This document shows positions 48,707-58,684 of a stretch of 61,527 bases of DNA, one piece after another. The notes under the pieces are model-generated. The model did not search any database, was not told the DNA's origin, and was given only the letters and a program-made list of their open reading frames with translations. Position numbers and translations under genes: made by a program. The first letter of the stretch is position 1, and each line of letters begins with the position of its first letter. Origin of the DNA: Clostridiales bacterium (lineage in GTDB: Bacteria > Bacillota > Clostridia > Oscillospirales > Oscillospiraceae); contig JAJQCW010000028.1 in assembly GCA_021202515.1 (NCBI GenBank), positions 1 to 61,527 of the forward strand. Direction: 5' to 3'.

Positions 48707-50038
48707 GTGAAAAAACAGCGCAGAAAATTCCAATTTTCCGCCAATCCGGGACGGGTGCTGGCGTTTAGCTTTTTCGCCATCATCCTGGTGGGGACGGCGC
48801 TGCTGACCCTGCCCGTCTCCAGCCGGGACGGGACCTGGACCAGCCCTCTGACCGCCCTCTTCACCGCCACCAGCGCCACCTGCGTCACCGGGCTTGCCAC
48901 AGTGGACACCGGGCTTTGGTGGAGCGGCTTCGGTCAGGCGGTGATTCTTGTGATGATCCAACTGGGCGGACTGGGTTTTATGACGGTGTTTTGCACCTGC
49001 GCCATCGTTCTGCGCCGCCGCCTGTCCATCTCCCGGCAGATGGTGCTGATGGGGGCGCTGAACGTCAACACCGTGGAGGACGCTCTGGGCATCGCCAAAC
49101 ACGCGGTGCTGCTGACCCTCTCCTTCGAGGGAGCGGGCGCTGTCGTGCTGGCGGCGCGGTTCGTGCCGGAGTACGGCTGGGGCAAAGGCATTTGGTACGG
49201 CGTGTTCCATTCGGTCTCCGCTTTCTGCAACGCCGGGTTTGACCTGGTGGGGGGCATGGCAAACTATGTCCACGATCCAGTGGTGAATCTGACGCTGGTG
49301 ATTCTCATTATCTGCTCTGGTCTGGGCTTTTTCGTCTGGGAGGAGCTGCTTTGGCGCAGAGAGAGAACGCTCTCCCTGCCCAGCCGCCTGGTGCTGCTGA
49401 CCACGGCGGCGCTGGTGGTCTCCGGCACGGTGTTCTTCCTGCTGCTGGAGTGGGACGGCGCGTTCAGCGGGTTTACCGGCCCGGAAAAGCTGCTGGCGGC
49501 TCTGTTCCAGTCGGTGACGCTGCGGACGGCGGGCTTCTCCACCGTGGACCAGGGGGCGCTGACCGAGAGCAGCCAGGCCCTGAGTATCTTCTATATGCTC
49601 ATCGGCGGCGGCTCCGGCTCCACCGCCGGCGGCATCAAAGTCGGCACTGCGGCGGTGCTGGCGCTGGCCCTGCGCTCCGGTCTCCACGGCCGGGAGCGGG
49701 TGACGGTGCGGGGCCGCACCATCCCCCACCGGCAGGTGTTCAACGCCATGACGCTGACGCTGCTGGTGGTCATGGCCTTCTTTGCCGGGGCGGTGTTCCT
49801 TTCCGTCCGGGAGGGGCTGCCCTTCCTGGCCTCTGCCTTCGAGACCGCCTCCGCCATCGCCACGGTGGGCCTTTCCACCGGCATCACCGCATCTCTTTCC
49901 GCCCAGTCCCAGGTGGTGCTGATTTGCCTCATGTACTTGGGGCGGGTGGGCATCCTGTCCTTCTCCTTCGCGGTGCTGACCCACAGGCCGGTGGAGGAAA
50001 AGATCAGTTATCCCTATGTGGATATGATGATCGGATAA
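48707..50038 (+). CDS. ktrB: Potassium uptake membrane subunit KtrB/TrkH family
   Basis: A 443-residue ion-conducting subunit. It has four pore-loop repeats: TATSATCVTGL, SVSAFCNAGFD, SVTLRTAGFST and TASAIATVGLSTG, each with the conserved glycine of the selectivity filter, and about eight membrane helices around them. The start is GTG 48707, 11 bases after AGGAGG; the upstream in-frame stretch is of non-coding character. The regulatory partner ktrA follows after repeat B11. The pair imports K+, probably Na+-dependent as in other KtrAB systems. Confidence 0.93.
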   Translation: MKKQRRKFQFSANPGRVLAFSFFAIILVGTALLTLPVSSRDGTWTSPLTALFTATSATCVTGLATVDTGLWWSGFGQAVILVMIQLGGLGFMTVFCTCAIVLRRRLSISRQMVLMGALNVNTVEDALGIAKHAVLLTLSFEGAGAVVLAARFVPEYGWGKGIWYGVFHSVSAFCNAGFDLVGGMANYVHDPVVNLTLVILIICSGLGFFVWEELLWRRERTLSLPSRLVLLTTAALVVSGTVFFLLLEWDGAFSGFTGPEKLLAALFQSVTLRTAGFSTVDQGALTESSQALSIFYMLIGGGSGSTAGGIKVGTAAVLALALRSGLHGRERVTVRGRTIPHRQVFNAMTLTLLVVMAFFAGAVFLSVREGLPFLASAFETASAIATVGLSTGITASLSAQSQVVLICLMYLGRVGILSFSFAVLTHRPVEEKISYPYVDMMIG

Positions 50039-50042
50039 TGTT

Positions 50043-50187
50043 AATGTGCAATGAGCAATTTGCAATTATGGAGAAAAACGAATGTTGTCGTTTTCCTGCT
50101 GGACACATTGTTTTTGGCTGCGTCCCGGTCTTGCCACAATGGTGAAAACCCGGCCATTGCACATTGCTAATTGCTAATTGCTAATTC
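50043..50187. repeat. Heptamer-ended element, full copy B11
   Basis: A 145-bp element between ktrB and ktrA, core ATGGAGAAAAACG to GGTGAAAACCCGG, closely related to B4 and B5. It starts five bases after the ktrB stop and ends just before the ktrA ribosome site. Confidence 0.9.
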
Positions 50188-50207
50188 CCTTTAGGGGGTA
50201 CATGATT

Positions 50208-50882
50208 ATGAAAACCTACGCAGTTGTGGGCCTGGGCCGCTTTGGCGACGCCGTGGCCCGGGAACTGATGCGCCCCGTCAAGGGCCACCGCCCCACCAAT
50301 GAGGTGCTGGCCATCGACATCGACGGGGAGCACATCCAGACCATCGCGGACCATGTGACGCGGGCGGTGCAGGCGGACCTCCGGGATCCGGAGGTAGTGC
50401 AGGCCCTGAATGTGGCGTCCTGTGACGTGGTGCTGGTGTGCATCGGCTCCGACATCAGCACCAGCGTCCTTGTGACGCTGAACCTAAAAGAAGCCGGGGC
50501 TAAATGCGTCATCGCCAAGGCCAGTAGCGAAGCCCATCGCCGCATTTTGGAGCGCATTGGCGCGGACCGGGTGATTTTCCCCGAACACGATGTAGGGCGG
50601 CGGCTGGCCCGCACTCTGAGCCAGCACAGCGCCTATGACCTGCTGGACCTGTCGGACGACTACGCGGTGGTGCGGGTCCCCATCCCCAAAAGCTGGTGGG
50701 GCAAAACTTTGGCGGAGTTGAACGTCCGCGCCAAATACGACATTAACGTGCTGGCTGTCCAGGCCAGCGGCAGCAGCCAGCTCCAGGTCTCCCCTTCTCC
50801 CCAGACCCCTCTGCCGGAGCAGGGCGGGGTCATGTCCGTGCTGACCAGCCAGGAGGCCCTGGCGCGGCTCCAGCAACTGTAA
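50208..50882 (+). CDS. ktrA: Potassium uptake regulatory subunit KtrA/TrkA family
   Basis: A 224-residue cytoplasmic RCK protein that gates KtrB. The Rossmann motif VVGLGRFGDAVARELM and the acidic AIDIDGEH bind nucleotide (ATP/ADP or NAD). A small RCK-C domain (about 135-224) follows and may bind c-di-AMP in Firmicutes. ATG 50208 (or 50202) follows AGGGGGT. The repeat between it and ktrB leaves the two in one transcript, but not translationally coupled. Confidence 0.93.
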   Translation: MKTYAVVGLGRFGDAVARELMRPVKGHRPTNEVLAIDIDGEHIQTIADHVTRAVQADLRDPEVVQALNVASCDVVLVCIGSDISTSVLVTLNLKEAGAKCVIAKASSEAHRRILERIGADRVIFPEHDVGRRLARTLSQHSAYDLLDLSDDYAVVRVPIPKSWWGKTLAELNVRAKYDINVLAVQASGSSQLQVSPSPQTPLPEQGGVMSVLTSQEALARLQQL

Positions 50883-50894
50883 CGGAGAAACGGA

Positions 50895-51656
50895 ATGGAA
50901 CGAATCACCAGCCGCAGCAACCCGCTGCTGGGCCACATTAAAAAACTGCTGAAAGACCGGAGCTATCGCCGGGAGACAGGGGAGTTCGTCTGTGACGGCG
51001 TCAAGCTGCTGGAGGAGGCTCTTCGGTGGGAAGCGACCATCACCACACTGGTCTGCTCCGAGGGACTGGAACTGCCCGCTCTGCCCGACACCGGGCGGCT
51101 GGTGCAGGTCCCCGCCGGAGTGATGGCCTCTGTTTCCCCCATGAAAGCCCCCCAGGGGGTACTGTTCACTTGCAAACAACCCGATTTGACCCCACCGGAG
51201 CGGTTGGACGGGCGGACCTATCTGGTGCTGGACGGCCTCCAGGACCCCGGCAACGTGGGTACCATCTGGCGCAGCGCCGACGCCTTTGGTGCGGCAGGAC
51301 TGCTGCTCACCGGCCACAGCGCCGACCCCTACAGTTGGAAGGCGGTCCGGGCCAGCATGGGAGCGGCGTTTCGTCTGCCCGTGTGGGAAGCCACGCCGGA
51401 GGAATTGAAAACCCTGTGCCGGGCCAGCGATTTGCCCCTGTGGGGCACCGCGCTCCAGGCGGACACCGCTGACCTGCGGCAGTTGAGTGGGAACCGCTGC
51501 GCCCTGGCTGTCGGCAGCGAGGGCAGCGGTCTCTCACCGGAGGTCCTGTCCCTGTGCGACGGGACGGTGAAGATCCCCATGGAGCCGCAGTGCGAGTCGC
51601 TGAACGCGGCCATGGCCGCGACGGTGGTGCTGTGGGAGAGGTATCGTTCCAATTAG
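50895..51656 (+). CDS. TrmH/SpoU-family RNA 2'-O-methyltransferase
   Basis: A 253-residue SPOUT methyltransferase. The three motifs are LQDPGNVGTIWRSADAFG, LAVGSEGSGLS and IPMEPQCESLNAAMAATVVLWE, which form the knotted SAM site. An N-terminal L30e-like RNA-binding domain (1-90) begins ITSRSNPLLGHIKKL. The closest well-known relatives are YsgA/RlmB-type enzymes modifying 23S rRNA. The target is not certain. It follows ktrA by 12 bases and may be co-transcribed. Confidence 0.9.
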   Translation: MERITSRSNPLLGHIKKLLKDRSYRRETGEFVCDGVKLLEEALRWEATITTLVCSEGLELPALPDTGRLVQVPAGVMASVSPMKAPQGVLFTCKQPDLTPPERLDGRTYLVLDGLQDPGNVGTIWRSADAFGAAGLLLTGHSADPYSWKAVRASMGAAFRLPVWEATPEELKTLCRASDLPLWGTALQADTADLRQLSGNRCALAVGSEGSGLSPEVLSLCDGTVKIPMEPQCESLNAAMAATVVLWERYRSN

Positions 51657-51712
51657 CTTTTTGCTGATTCATTGGATTCAGAGAAAACGACACGATAAGG
51701 AGGCGTCGGCAT

Positions 51713-52996
51713 ATGCTGTCTGTGACAAAGTTCTGGGTGTGGCTGTCCATCGTCTGCCCACCGGACATCGCCTGGCAGGTCTATCGCCACTTTGGTTCTC
51801 CGGAGAAAGCGTATTTTGCCGACACCGCCGAGTACCGGGCTGTAGAAGGGCTAACCGCCCGGCAGATCGCCCAGATGGAGGACAGGACCACCGCCACCCA
51901 GCGGGTGGAACAAATCCTGGCGGATTGTGACCGGCTGGGCGTGCATATTTCCACCTGGCAGGACGCAGATTATCCCGAGCGGCTGCGGAACATCTACACG
52001 CCGCCGATGGTGCTTTACCTCCTGGGACGGCCTCTGCGGTTGGAGGAGGAGTGCGCCATTGCCATGGCCGGTTCCCGGCGCTGCTCTGCCTATGGCCGCT
52101 CTATGGCGGAGAAATTTTCCCGGGACCTGACCCGACAGGGCGCGTTGGTGGTGACGGGCATGGCGCCCGGCTGCGACGAGGCGGCTCTCATCGGCGCGAT
52201 GCGGGCGGGCGGCCCAGTGGCCGCGCTGCTCCCCGGCGGGGTGGATGTGCCCTTTGTGGACAACGCTTATTACCGCCAGCTCTACCGGGATGTGCCCTCC
52301 CTGGGCACCCTCATCAGCACTTATCCGCCTGGGACGGCCAACGACCACGCCCACTTCCGCTTCCGTAACCCGGTGCTCACCGGCCTGTGCGTGGTCACTT
52401 TCTGTATCGAGGCCCCCGCCCGCAGCGGGGTGATGCAAGTGGCGGCCTGCGCTCACGACCAACAGCGGACGGTGTACACCATCCCCGCCAATTTGACTTC
52501 CACCTCTGCGGCTGGCACCAATGCCCTGCTCTGTAGTGGGCTGGCCCTGCCGGTGATGTCGGCGGAGGACCTGTTGCTGCCTTACCGGGAGAGATACACG
52601 CGACTGACCACCGCCCCTTCGACGGCCCCGAAGCGCAAGACGCCGCCGCCAAAGTCCGCAGTCACCGAGCCGGAGCAAAAGACGCAGTCCGCCGCACCAA
52701 AGGCGGAAAAATCCCCTGCTTCTGGGGCGGAGACTGCCCCAAGCCAGCAAAAAAAGGTTGACAGCGGCGAAAAGTCAGACTATATTGACTTACGGAAAAG
52801 CCGTGCAACCTTTACAGATGACGAACAGGCGGTGTTGCTGGCGCTTCAGGCGGGGGAAAAGTCCGCCGAAGAGCTGACCGCCGAGACCGGCGTTCCCTCA
52901 GCACGCGTCCTGGCGGCCCTGACCCTGCTGACCCTGCGGGGCTATGTGGAGGAGCTGTCCGGAGGCCGGTTCAAAACCGAGCTACGGGTGAAATAG
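51713..52996 (+). CDS. dprA: DNA-processing protein DprA
   Basis: A 427-residue DprA/Smf, which loads RecA on incoming single-stranded DNA during transformation. The Rossmann core (about 80-300) has AMAGSRRCSAYGRSMAEKFS, VVTGMAPGCDEAALIGAM, LLPGGVDVPFVDNAYYRQ and the closing SAGTNALLCSGLALPV. A proline/lysine-rich linker (about 300-360) connects to a C-terminal winged helix (DEQAVLLALQAGEKSAEELTAETGV). ATG 51713 follows AAGGAGG. topA comes next, the usual order in Firmicutes. Confidence 0.95.
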   Translation: MLSVTKFWVWLSIVCPPDIAWQVYRHFGSPEKAYFADTAEYRAVEGLTARQIAQMEDRTTATQRVEQILADCDRLGVHISTWQDADYPERLRNIYTPPMVLYLLGRPLRLEEECAIAMAGSRRCSAYGRSMAEKFSRDLTRQGALVVTGMAPGCDEAALIGAMRAGGPVAALLPGGVDVPFVDNAYYRQLYRDVPSLGTLISTYPPGTANDHAHFRFRNPVLTGLCVVTFCIEAPARSGVMQVAACAHDQQRTVYTIPANLTSTSAAGTNALLCSGLALPVMSAEDLLLPYRERYTRLTTAPSTAPKRKTPPPKSAVTEPEQKTQSAAPKAEKSPASGAETAPSQQKKVDSGEKSDYIDLRKSRATFTDDEQAVLLALQAGEKSAEELTAETGVPSARVLAALTLLTLRGYVEELSGGRFKTELRVK

Positions 52997-53047
52997 CCGC
53001 CGCCGTCAATCTGTTTCGCACTTCAATTCGTTGGAGGAATCTTCTTT

Positions 53048-55498
53048 ATGGCAAAAACCGATCTGGTGATCGTGGAATCACCGGCAAAGGCAAAAACAAT
53101 TGGCCGATACCTCGGCCCCAACTATACCGTCATCGCCTCTATGGGCCACATCCGGGACCTGCCCAAGAGCAAACTGGGCGTGGACATCGAGGCGGACTTC
53201 CAGCCCGACTACCAGCCCATCAAGGGCAAAGAGGACATCATCAAGAGCCTGCGCAAGGCTGCCAAGAACAGCAACCGCGTCTATCTGGCGACCGACCCGG
53301 ACCGGGAGGGGGAGGCCATCTCCTGGCACCTGAAGGAGCTGCTGGAGCTGCCCGACGACCGGACGTACCGCGTCACCTTTAACGAGATCACCAAAACCGT
53401 GGTCAACGAATCCATCGCCGCGCCCCGGGCCATCGACCAGGACCTGGTGGACGCGCAGCAGGCCCGGCGCATTTTGGACCGCATCGTGGGCTATCAGCTC
53501 TCCCCGCTGCTGTGGCGAAAAATTCGCCGGGGGCTCTCCGCCGGGCGGGTCCAGTCCGTGGCCACCCGGCTGGTGGTGGACAGGGAAAACGAAATTCGCG
53601 CCTTCGTCCCCCAGGAGTACTGGTCTCTGGACGTGCGGCTGGAGCGCATCGCCCCCCAGGTGGGGTCCTTCCTGGCCCATTACCATGGGGAGGGCAAAAA
53701 GAAGGCTGAACTGCCCAACGAGGAGGCGGTGAACGCGATTTTAGCCGACGTAGCGGTGAACCCCTTTGTGGTCACCGGTGTGCGCAAGGGGGAGAAGCAG
53801 CGCCAGCCCGCGCCCCCCTTCACCACCTCCACCCTCCAGCAGGAGGCCAGCCGCAAGCTGGGCATGACCCCCCGGCGCACCATGTCCATCGCCCAGCAGC
53901 TCTATGAGGGCGTGGACATCGAGGGCGAGGGCGCAGTGGGCCTCATCACCTATATGCGTACCGACTCCCTGCGCCTGTCCGTGGAGGCCACCGACAGCGC
54001 TCGCTCGTTCATCCGCGCCCGCTATGGCGCGGCCTATGTTCCCGCCAACACCAGGGTTTACAAGGCCAAGGCCAACGCCCAGGACGCCCATGAGGCCATT
54101 CGCCCCACCAACGTGGAGCTGGCCCCCGACGTGGCGCGCAAGAGCCTGACCTCCGACCAATACAAGCTCTACAAACTGATTTGGAGCCGATTCCTGGCCT
54201 GCCAGATGTCCAACGCCGTGTTTGACACCGTCTCCATCGACGTGACCAGTGGTACCCACCTGTTCCGGGCCAGCCACCAGAGCATGAAGTTCTCCGGCTT
54301 TACCGCCGTCTATGTGGAGAGCAAGGAGGAGGGCGAAGAGGCCGTGGGGTCCCCGTTGCCCGACCTGGCGGAGGGCGAGACCGTCCGCAAGACCGCTGAG
54401 GACAAGGCCCAGCACTTCACCCAGCCGCCACCCCGGTTCACCGAGGCCACTCTCATCAAGCTGCTGGAGGAGCGGGGCATTGGCCGCCCCTCCACCTACG
54501 CCCCCACCGTTTCCACCATTCAGGACCGCTATTATGTGGTCAAGGAGGGCCGCGCCCTCCGGCCCACCCCCCTGGGCGAAGTCGTCACCCAACTGATGGA
54601 GGACAAATTCACCGACATCGTGGACCCCAACTTCACCGCCCGGATGGAAAGCGACCTGGACGAGGTGGAGCGGGGCAAGGAGGACTGGAAGGAGCTGCTG
54701 CGCCGGTTCTACGCCGGGTTCCACGCCGAGATGGAGCAGGCGGAGAAGGATCTGGACGGAGAGCGCATCAAGATTCCCGATGAGGTCTCCGACGAGGTCT
54801 GTGATGTCTGCGGCAGGCAGATGGTCATTAAAATCGGCAAATTTGGCCGGTTCCTGGCCTGCCCCGGCTACCCGGAGTGTACCTTCACCAAGCCCATCGT
54901 CATCGAAATGCCGGGCAAATGCCCCAAGTGCGGGGGCCGTATCCTGAAAAAGACCAGCCGCAACGGGTACACCTACTACGGCTGCGAATATAACCGCTCC
55001 CCCAACGAGAATATGGTCTGCGACTTTATGACCTGGGACGTGCCGGTGAAGGACAACTGCCCCATCTGCGGCCAGACCATGTTCAAAAAGTCCGGCAGAG
55101 GGGCGAAGAAGCCTTTCTGCATCAACGAAAAGTGTGAGAACTTCACCCCGGAGGAGCTGCGCCCCGGCTACCGCAAGCCCAAGGAAAAGACGGAGGACGC
55201 CGTCTCCCAGGCGGCGGCGGAGGCCATCGCGGCGCCGGACAAGACCGCCGACAAGAAAACGGCGGCGAAGAAGTCCACAACTGCGAAAAAAACCACAGCG
55301 AAGAAGTCTGCTGCGAAAAAGGCAACCACCACAAAAGCCGCAGCGAAAAAGACCCCGGCGAAAAAATCCACCGCCCCAAAGGACCCCAACAAGCCCAAGC
55401 GGGAGCTGACCGCCGCCCAGCGGGCGGCGTTGGAGCGGGGCCGGGCCATTCGCCAGGCCAACCGTGAGGCCGCCAAGCAGCAAAAATCGGAGGAATAA
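53048..55498 (+). CDS. topA: DNA topoisomerase I with lysine-rich tail
   Basis: An 816-residue type IA topoisomerase that relaxes negative supercoils. The Toprim domain (LVIVESPAKAKTIGRYLG, ATDPDREGEAISWHL) is followed by the catalytic region with the tyrosine in YMRTDSLRLS. Three C4 zinc fingers lie at about 577-700 (CDVCGRQMVI, CPKCGGRILK, CPICGQTMFK). The last 90 residues are a basic tail of AAKK/TAKK-type repeats, like histone-H1-like tails, which should bind DNA. Start ATG 53048 follows TTGGAGG. It overlaps no gene, with trmFO directly after the stop. Confidence 0.96.
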   Translation: MAKTDLVIVESPAKAKTIGRYLGPNYTVIASMGHIRDLPKSKLGVDIEADFQPDYQPIKGKEDIIKSLRKAAKNSNRVYLATDPDREGEAISWHLKELLELPDDRTYRVTFNEITKTVVNESIAAPRAIDQDLVDAQQARRILDRIVGYQLSPLLWRKIRRGLSAGRVQSVATRLVVDRENEIRAFVPQEYWSLDVRLERIAPQVGSFLAHYHGEGKKKAELPNEEAVNAILADVAVNPFVVTGVRKGEKQRQPAPPFTTSTLQQEASRKLGMTPRRTMSIAQQLYEGVDIEGEGAVGLITYMRTDSLRLSVEATDSARSFIRARYGAAYVPANTRVYKAKANAQDAHEAIRPTNVELAPDVARKSLTSDQYKLYKLIWSRFLACQMSNAVFDTVSIDVTSGTHLFRASHQSMKFSGFTAVYVESKEEGEEAVGSPLPDLAEGETVRKTAEDKAQHFTQPPPRFTEATLIKLLEERGIGRPSTYAPTVSTIQDRYYVVKEGRALRPTPLGEVVTQLMEDKFTDIVDPNFTARMESDLDEVERGKEDWKELLRRFYAGFHAEMEQAEKDLDGERIKIPDEVSDEVCDVCGRQMVIKIGKFGRFLACPGYPECTFTKPIVIEMPGKCPKCGGRILKKTSRNGYTYYGCEYNRSPNENMVCDFMTWDVPVKDNCPICGQTMFKKSGRGAKKPFCINEKCENFTPEELRPGYRKPKEKTEDAVSQAAAEAIAAPDKTADKKTAAKKSTTAKKTTAKKSAAKKATTTKAAAKKTPAKKSTAPKDPNKPKRELTAAQRAALERGRAIRQANREAAKQQKSEE

Positions 55499-56800
55499 AT
55501 GGAACCTGTCGTCGTCATAGGCGCGGGGCTGGCGGGGTGCGAGGCCGCCTGGCAGCTTGCCGGGCGGGGCGTTCCCGTCACCCTGTACGAGATGAAGCCT
55601 CACAAGCAGACCCCCGCCCACAAAAGCCCAGACTTCGCGGAGCTGGTCTGTTCCAACTCCCTCCGGGCCAACAACGTGGAGAACGCCGTGGGCCTGCTGA
55701 AAGAGGAAATGCGCCGCTGCGGGAGCCTCATCATGGCCCAGGCGGACGCCTACGCTGTCCCCGCCGGGGGTGCGCTGGCGGTGGACCGCTACGCCTTCTC
55801 CGGGGCAGTCACGCAGGCGATACGCAGCCACCCCAATATCACGGTGGTGGAACAGGAGGTCACGGAGCTGCCCCCAGAGGGGCAGGTGCTGATTGCCAGC
55901 GGTCCCCTGACCTCCGACCCCCTGGCGGAGCATCTGGCCCGGCGGTTCCCCCAGCAGAACTATCTGCACTTCTTCGCCGCGGTGGCCCCGCTGGTGTCCT
56001 TCGAGAGCATCGACATGGACAAAGCCTGGTTCGGTAGCCGCTACGACAAGGGCACCGCCGACTACATCAACTGTCCCATGAGCCGGGAAGAGTACGACGC
56101 CTTCTGGCTGGCCCTATGCCAGGCGGAAGAGGCCAAACTCCATGGATTTGAGGATCAGAAGGTCTTTGAGGGCTGTATGCCGGTAGAGGTCATGGGCCGC
56201 AGAGGACACGACACCCTCTGCTATGGCCCCTTGAAGCCGGTGGGCCTCCCTGACCCCAGGACCGGGCAAGAGCCTTACGCCGTGGTGCAGCTCCGCAAGG
56301 ACAACGCCCAGGGCAGCATTTACAATATGGTGGGCTTCCAGACCCACCTGACCTGGCCGGAACAGCGGCGGGTGTTCCGCATGATCCCCGGCCTGGAGAA
56401 CGCCGAGTTCGTCCGCTACGGGGTCATGCACCGCAATACCTATTTGGACTCGCCCCGGCTGTTGAACCGCTATTACCAGGTGAAAGACGAGCCGCGGCTG
56501 ACCTTCGCCGGGCAGATGACCGGCGTGGAGGGCTATGTGGAGTCCGCCGCCTCCGGCCTGCTGGCCGGGACGGAGCTGGCCCATCGGGTGTTGGGACTGC
56601 CCCCGGTGGACTTCCCCCAGGAGACAGCGCTGGGTGCGCTGGCCCAGTACATCTGCACACCTTCCGCCGACTTCCAGCCCATGAACGTCAACTTTGGCAT
56701 CATCCCGCCTTTGGGCCGCCGGGTCCGGGGCGGCAAGCGGGCCAAAAACGCGGAGCTGGCTCGCCGGTCGCTGGAGGCGCTGGCAGAGCTGACACTGTGA
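55499..56800 (+). CDS. trmFO: Methylenetetrahydrofolate-tRNA uracil-5-methyltransferase TrmFO
   Basis: A 433-residue flavoprotein that makes 5-methyluridine 54 in tRNA using methylenetetrahydrofolate. It begins with the FAD motif [21 protein letters not shown] and has [50 protein letters not shown] and [25 protein letters not shown] 55499 directly follows the topA stop; GGAGGA is inside topA. The topA-trmFO order is conserved in Firmicutes. Confidence 0.96.
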   Translation: MEPVVVIGAGLAGCEAAWQLAGRGVPVTLYEMKPHKQTPAHKSPDFAELVCSNSLRANNVENAVGLLKEEMRRCGSLIMAQADAYAVPAGGALAVDRYAFSGAVTQAIRSHPNITVVEQEVTELPPEGQVLIASGPLTSDPLAEHLARRFPQQNYLHFFAAVAPLVSFESIDMDKAWFGSRYDKGTADYINCPMSREEYDAFWLALCQAEEAKLHGFEDQKVFEGCMPVEVMGRRGHDTLCYGPLKPVGLPDPRTGQEPYAVVQLRKDNAQGSIYNMVGFQTHLTWPEQRRVFRMIPGLENAEFVRYGVMHRNTYLDSPRLLNRYYQVKDEPRLTFAGQMTGVEGYVESAASGLLAGTELAHRVLGLPPVDFPQETALGALAQYICTPSADFQPMNVNFGIIPPLGRRVRGGKRAKNAELARRSLEALAELTL

Positions 56801-56948
56801 AGAAATCCAAGCGCAGGAAGAGGCCGAATGCAGGAAGCCCCGGCCTCTCCCTGCATCCCTGTCACCCCTGGGGGTGGGCATGAAGCGTTCCGCAATTGAA
56901 ACGCCTTATGCGCACCCCTTACAAAAAACAAATGAAGGAGCGACCAAA

Positions 56949-57986
56949 ATGAACATCATCATCGACGCGATGGGCGGCGACCTTGCCCCCGCGGAACCTG
57001 TCCGGGGCGGACTGAAAGCCCATGAGGAACTGGGTTGCGAGATCACCTTCGTGGGCCAGGAGGACGCCATCCGCCAGGTGCTGGAGCAGGATGGCGTCAA
57101 AGAGTTGCCCCAGGGCGTCAGCATCGTCAATGCCACCCAGGTGGTGGAGATCTGCGACGACCCCTCCACCGCCTGGCGCAAAAAGAAGGATTCCTCCCTG
57201 TCGGTGGGCCTGCGGCTACTCTGGGACGACGGAGCGGACGCCTTTATCTCCGCCGGTTCCACCGGCGCTCTTTTGAGCGCGGGTACGCTGCTGGTCAAAC
57301 GCATCCCCGGCATCAAGCGGGCGGCGGTGGCGCCAGTGGTCCCCACCGCCAAGAACAACGCCGTCCTCATCGACGCGGGGGCCAACGCCGAGTGTACCCC
57401 GGAGTACATGCTGCAATTCGCCTATATGGGCAGCTTTTACGCCGAAAAGGTGCTGGGCAAGCCCAATCCCAAGGTGGGTCTGCTGAACATCGGCACCGAG
57501 CCAAGCAAGGGCAGCGAGCTATACAAGGAGGTCCACGGCCTGCTGCAAAAGGCTGGGGACGCCGGGCGCATCAACTTTGTGGGCAACGTGGAACCCACCA
57601 ACCTGGCAAGCCCGGATGCCTGCGACGTGCTGGTGGCGGACGGCTTTGTGGGCAACATCATGCTCAAGGCCATGGAGGGGACGGCCAACTTCATTGTGGA
57701 CGCGCTGAAGGACCTGTTCAAAACCAACTGGAAAACCAAGACCAGTTACCTGTTCCTGCGGGGCAACATGGGGGGCTTCCGGGAACGGCTGGACAGCCGC
57801 TCCACTGGCGGCACCGCCATGCTGGGCATCCAGAAGCCCGTCTTTAAGGCCCACGGCAACAGCGACGCCTACGCCTTCCTGAACGCCGTGCGGCAGGCCA
57901 AACTCTTTGTGGAGGCCGACGTGAACAGCGCCATTGTGGAAAACATCGACCACATGGTCCTCGACACCCCCAAACAGACCACCTGA
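56949..57986 (+). CDS. plsX: Phosphate acyltransferase PlsX
   Basis: A 345-residue enzyme that makes acyl phosphate from acyl-ACP for phospholipid synthesis. Motifs: IIIDAMGGDLAPAEPVRG, DDPSTAWRKKKDSSLSVG, DAFISAGSTGALLSAG, LLNIGTEPSKGSELYKE, and VADGFVGNIMLKAMEG. ATG 56949 follows GAAGGAG. The 148-base gap from trmFO holds a GC-rich inverted repeat (GAGGCCG/CGGCCTC) and no gene. The acpP gene, often between plsX and rnc, is absent here. Confidence 0.96.
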   Translation: MNIIIDAMGGDLAPAEPVRGGLKAHEELGCEITFVGQEDAIRQVLEQDGVKELPQGVSIVNATQVVEICDDPSTAWRKKKDSSLSVGLRLLWDDGADAFISAGSTGALLSAGTLLVKRIPGIKRAAVAPVVPTAKNNAVLIDAGANAECTPEYMLQFAYMGSFYAEKVLGKPNPKVGLLNIGTEPSKGSELYKEVHGLLQKAGDAGRINFVGNVEPTNLASPDACDVLVADGFVGNIMLKAMEGTANFIVDALKDLFKTNWKTKTSYLFLRGNMGGFRERLDSRSTGGTAMLGIQKPVFKAHGNSDAYAFLNAVRQAKLFVEADVNSAIVENIDHMVLDTPKQTT

Positions 57987-58006
57987 ACGAAAAGAAGGGT
58001 GAATCC

Positions 58007-58684
58007 ATGAAAACACTGGAAGAAAAACTGGGCTATCATTTTCGGGATCGCTCCCTGCTGGAGAACGCCCTGACCCACAGTTCCTACGCCAACGAGCACC
58101 ACATGGGCAGCATCCACTCCAACGAGCGGCTGGAGTTTTTGGGTGACTCGGTACTGGGCATGGTGACGGCGGACAGCCTTTACCACACCTTCCCCAACCT
58201 GCCGGAGGGGGAGCTGACTCGGCTGCGGGCCAATCTGGTCTGCGAGGGGAGCCTGGCGATGGTGGCCCGGCAATTAGATTTGGGCAGCTACCTCAAGTTG
58301 GGCAAGGGCGAAGCCGGCGGCGGCGGCGGACAGCGGCCCTCCATCATCGCGGACGCGGTGGAGGCGGTGCTGGCGGCGGTGTACCTGGACGGCGGCATCA
58401 GCCAGGCCCGGCGCATCGTGCAGCGCTTTATCCTCAGCAACATCGACCAGGTGCAGGAGGCCAGTCGGGACCACAAGACCTACCTCCAGGAGCTGGTGCA
58501 GCGCAAGAGCGGCCAGAGCCTCAGCTACCGGCTGATCGGGGAGTCCGGCCCGGACCACAACAAAACCTTCACCATGGAGGTGCTGCTCAACGGGGTCAGC
58601 GTGGGTTCTGGCAGTGGCAGGAGCAAAAAAGAAGCCGAGCAGATGGCGGCAAAGGCGGCCATCGCCCGGTTGGAAGGAAAGTAA
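58007..58684 (+). CDS. rnc: Ribonuclease III
   Basis: A 225-residue RNase III that processes rRNA and other double-stranded RNA. The catalytic signature is SNERLEFLGDSVLGMVTAD, with the second metal-site segment DAVEAVLAAVYLDGG. A double-stranded-RNA-binding domain (about 155-224) ends GRSKKEAEQMAAKAAIARLE. ATG 58007 is 20 bases after the plsX stop. The gene ends at a heptamer repeat. Confidence 0.97.
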   Translation: MKTLEEKLGYHFRDRSLLENALTHSSYANEHHMGSIHSNERLEFLGDSVLGMVTADSLYHTFPNLPEGELTRLRANLVCEGSLAMVARQLDLGSYLKLGKGEAGGGGGQRPSIIADAVEAVLAAVYLDGGISQARRIVQRFILSNIDQVQEASRDHKTYLQELVQRKSGQSLSYRLIGESGPDHNKTFTMEVLLNGVSVGSGSGRSKKEAEQMAAKAAIARLEGK

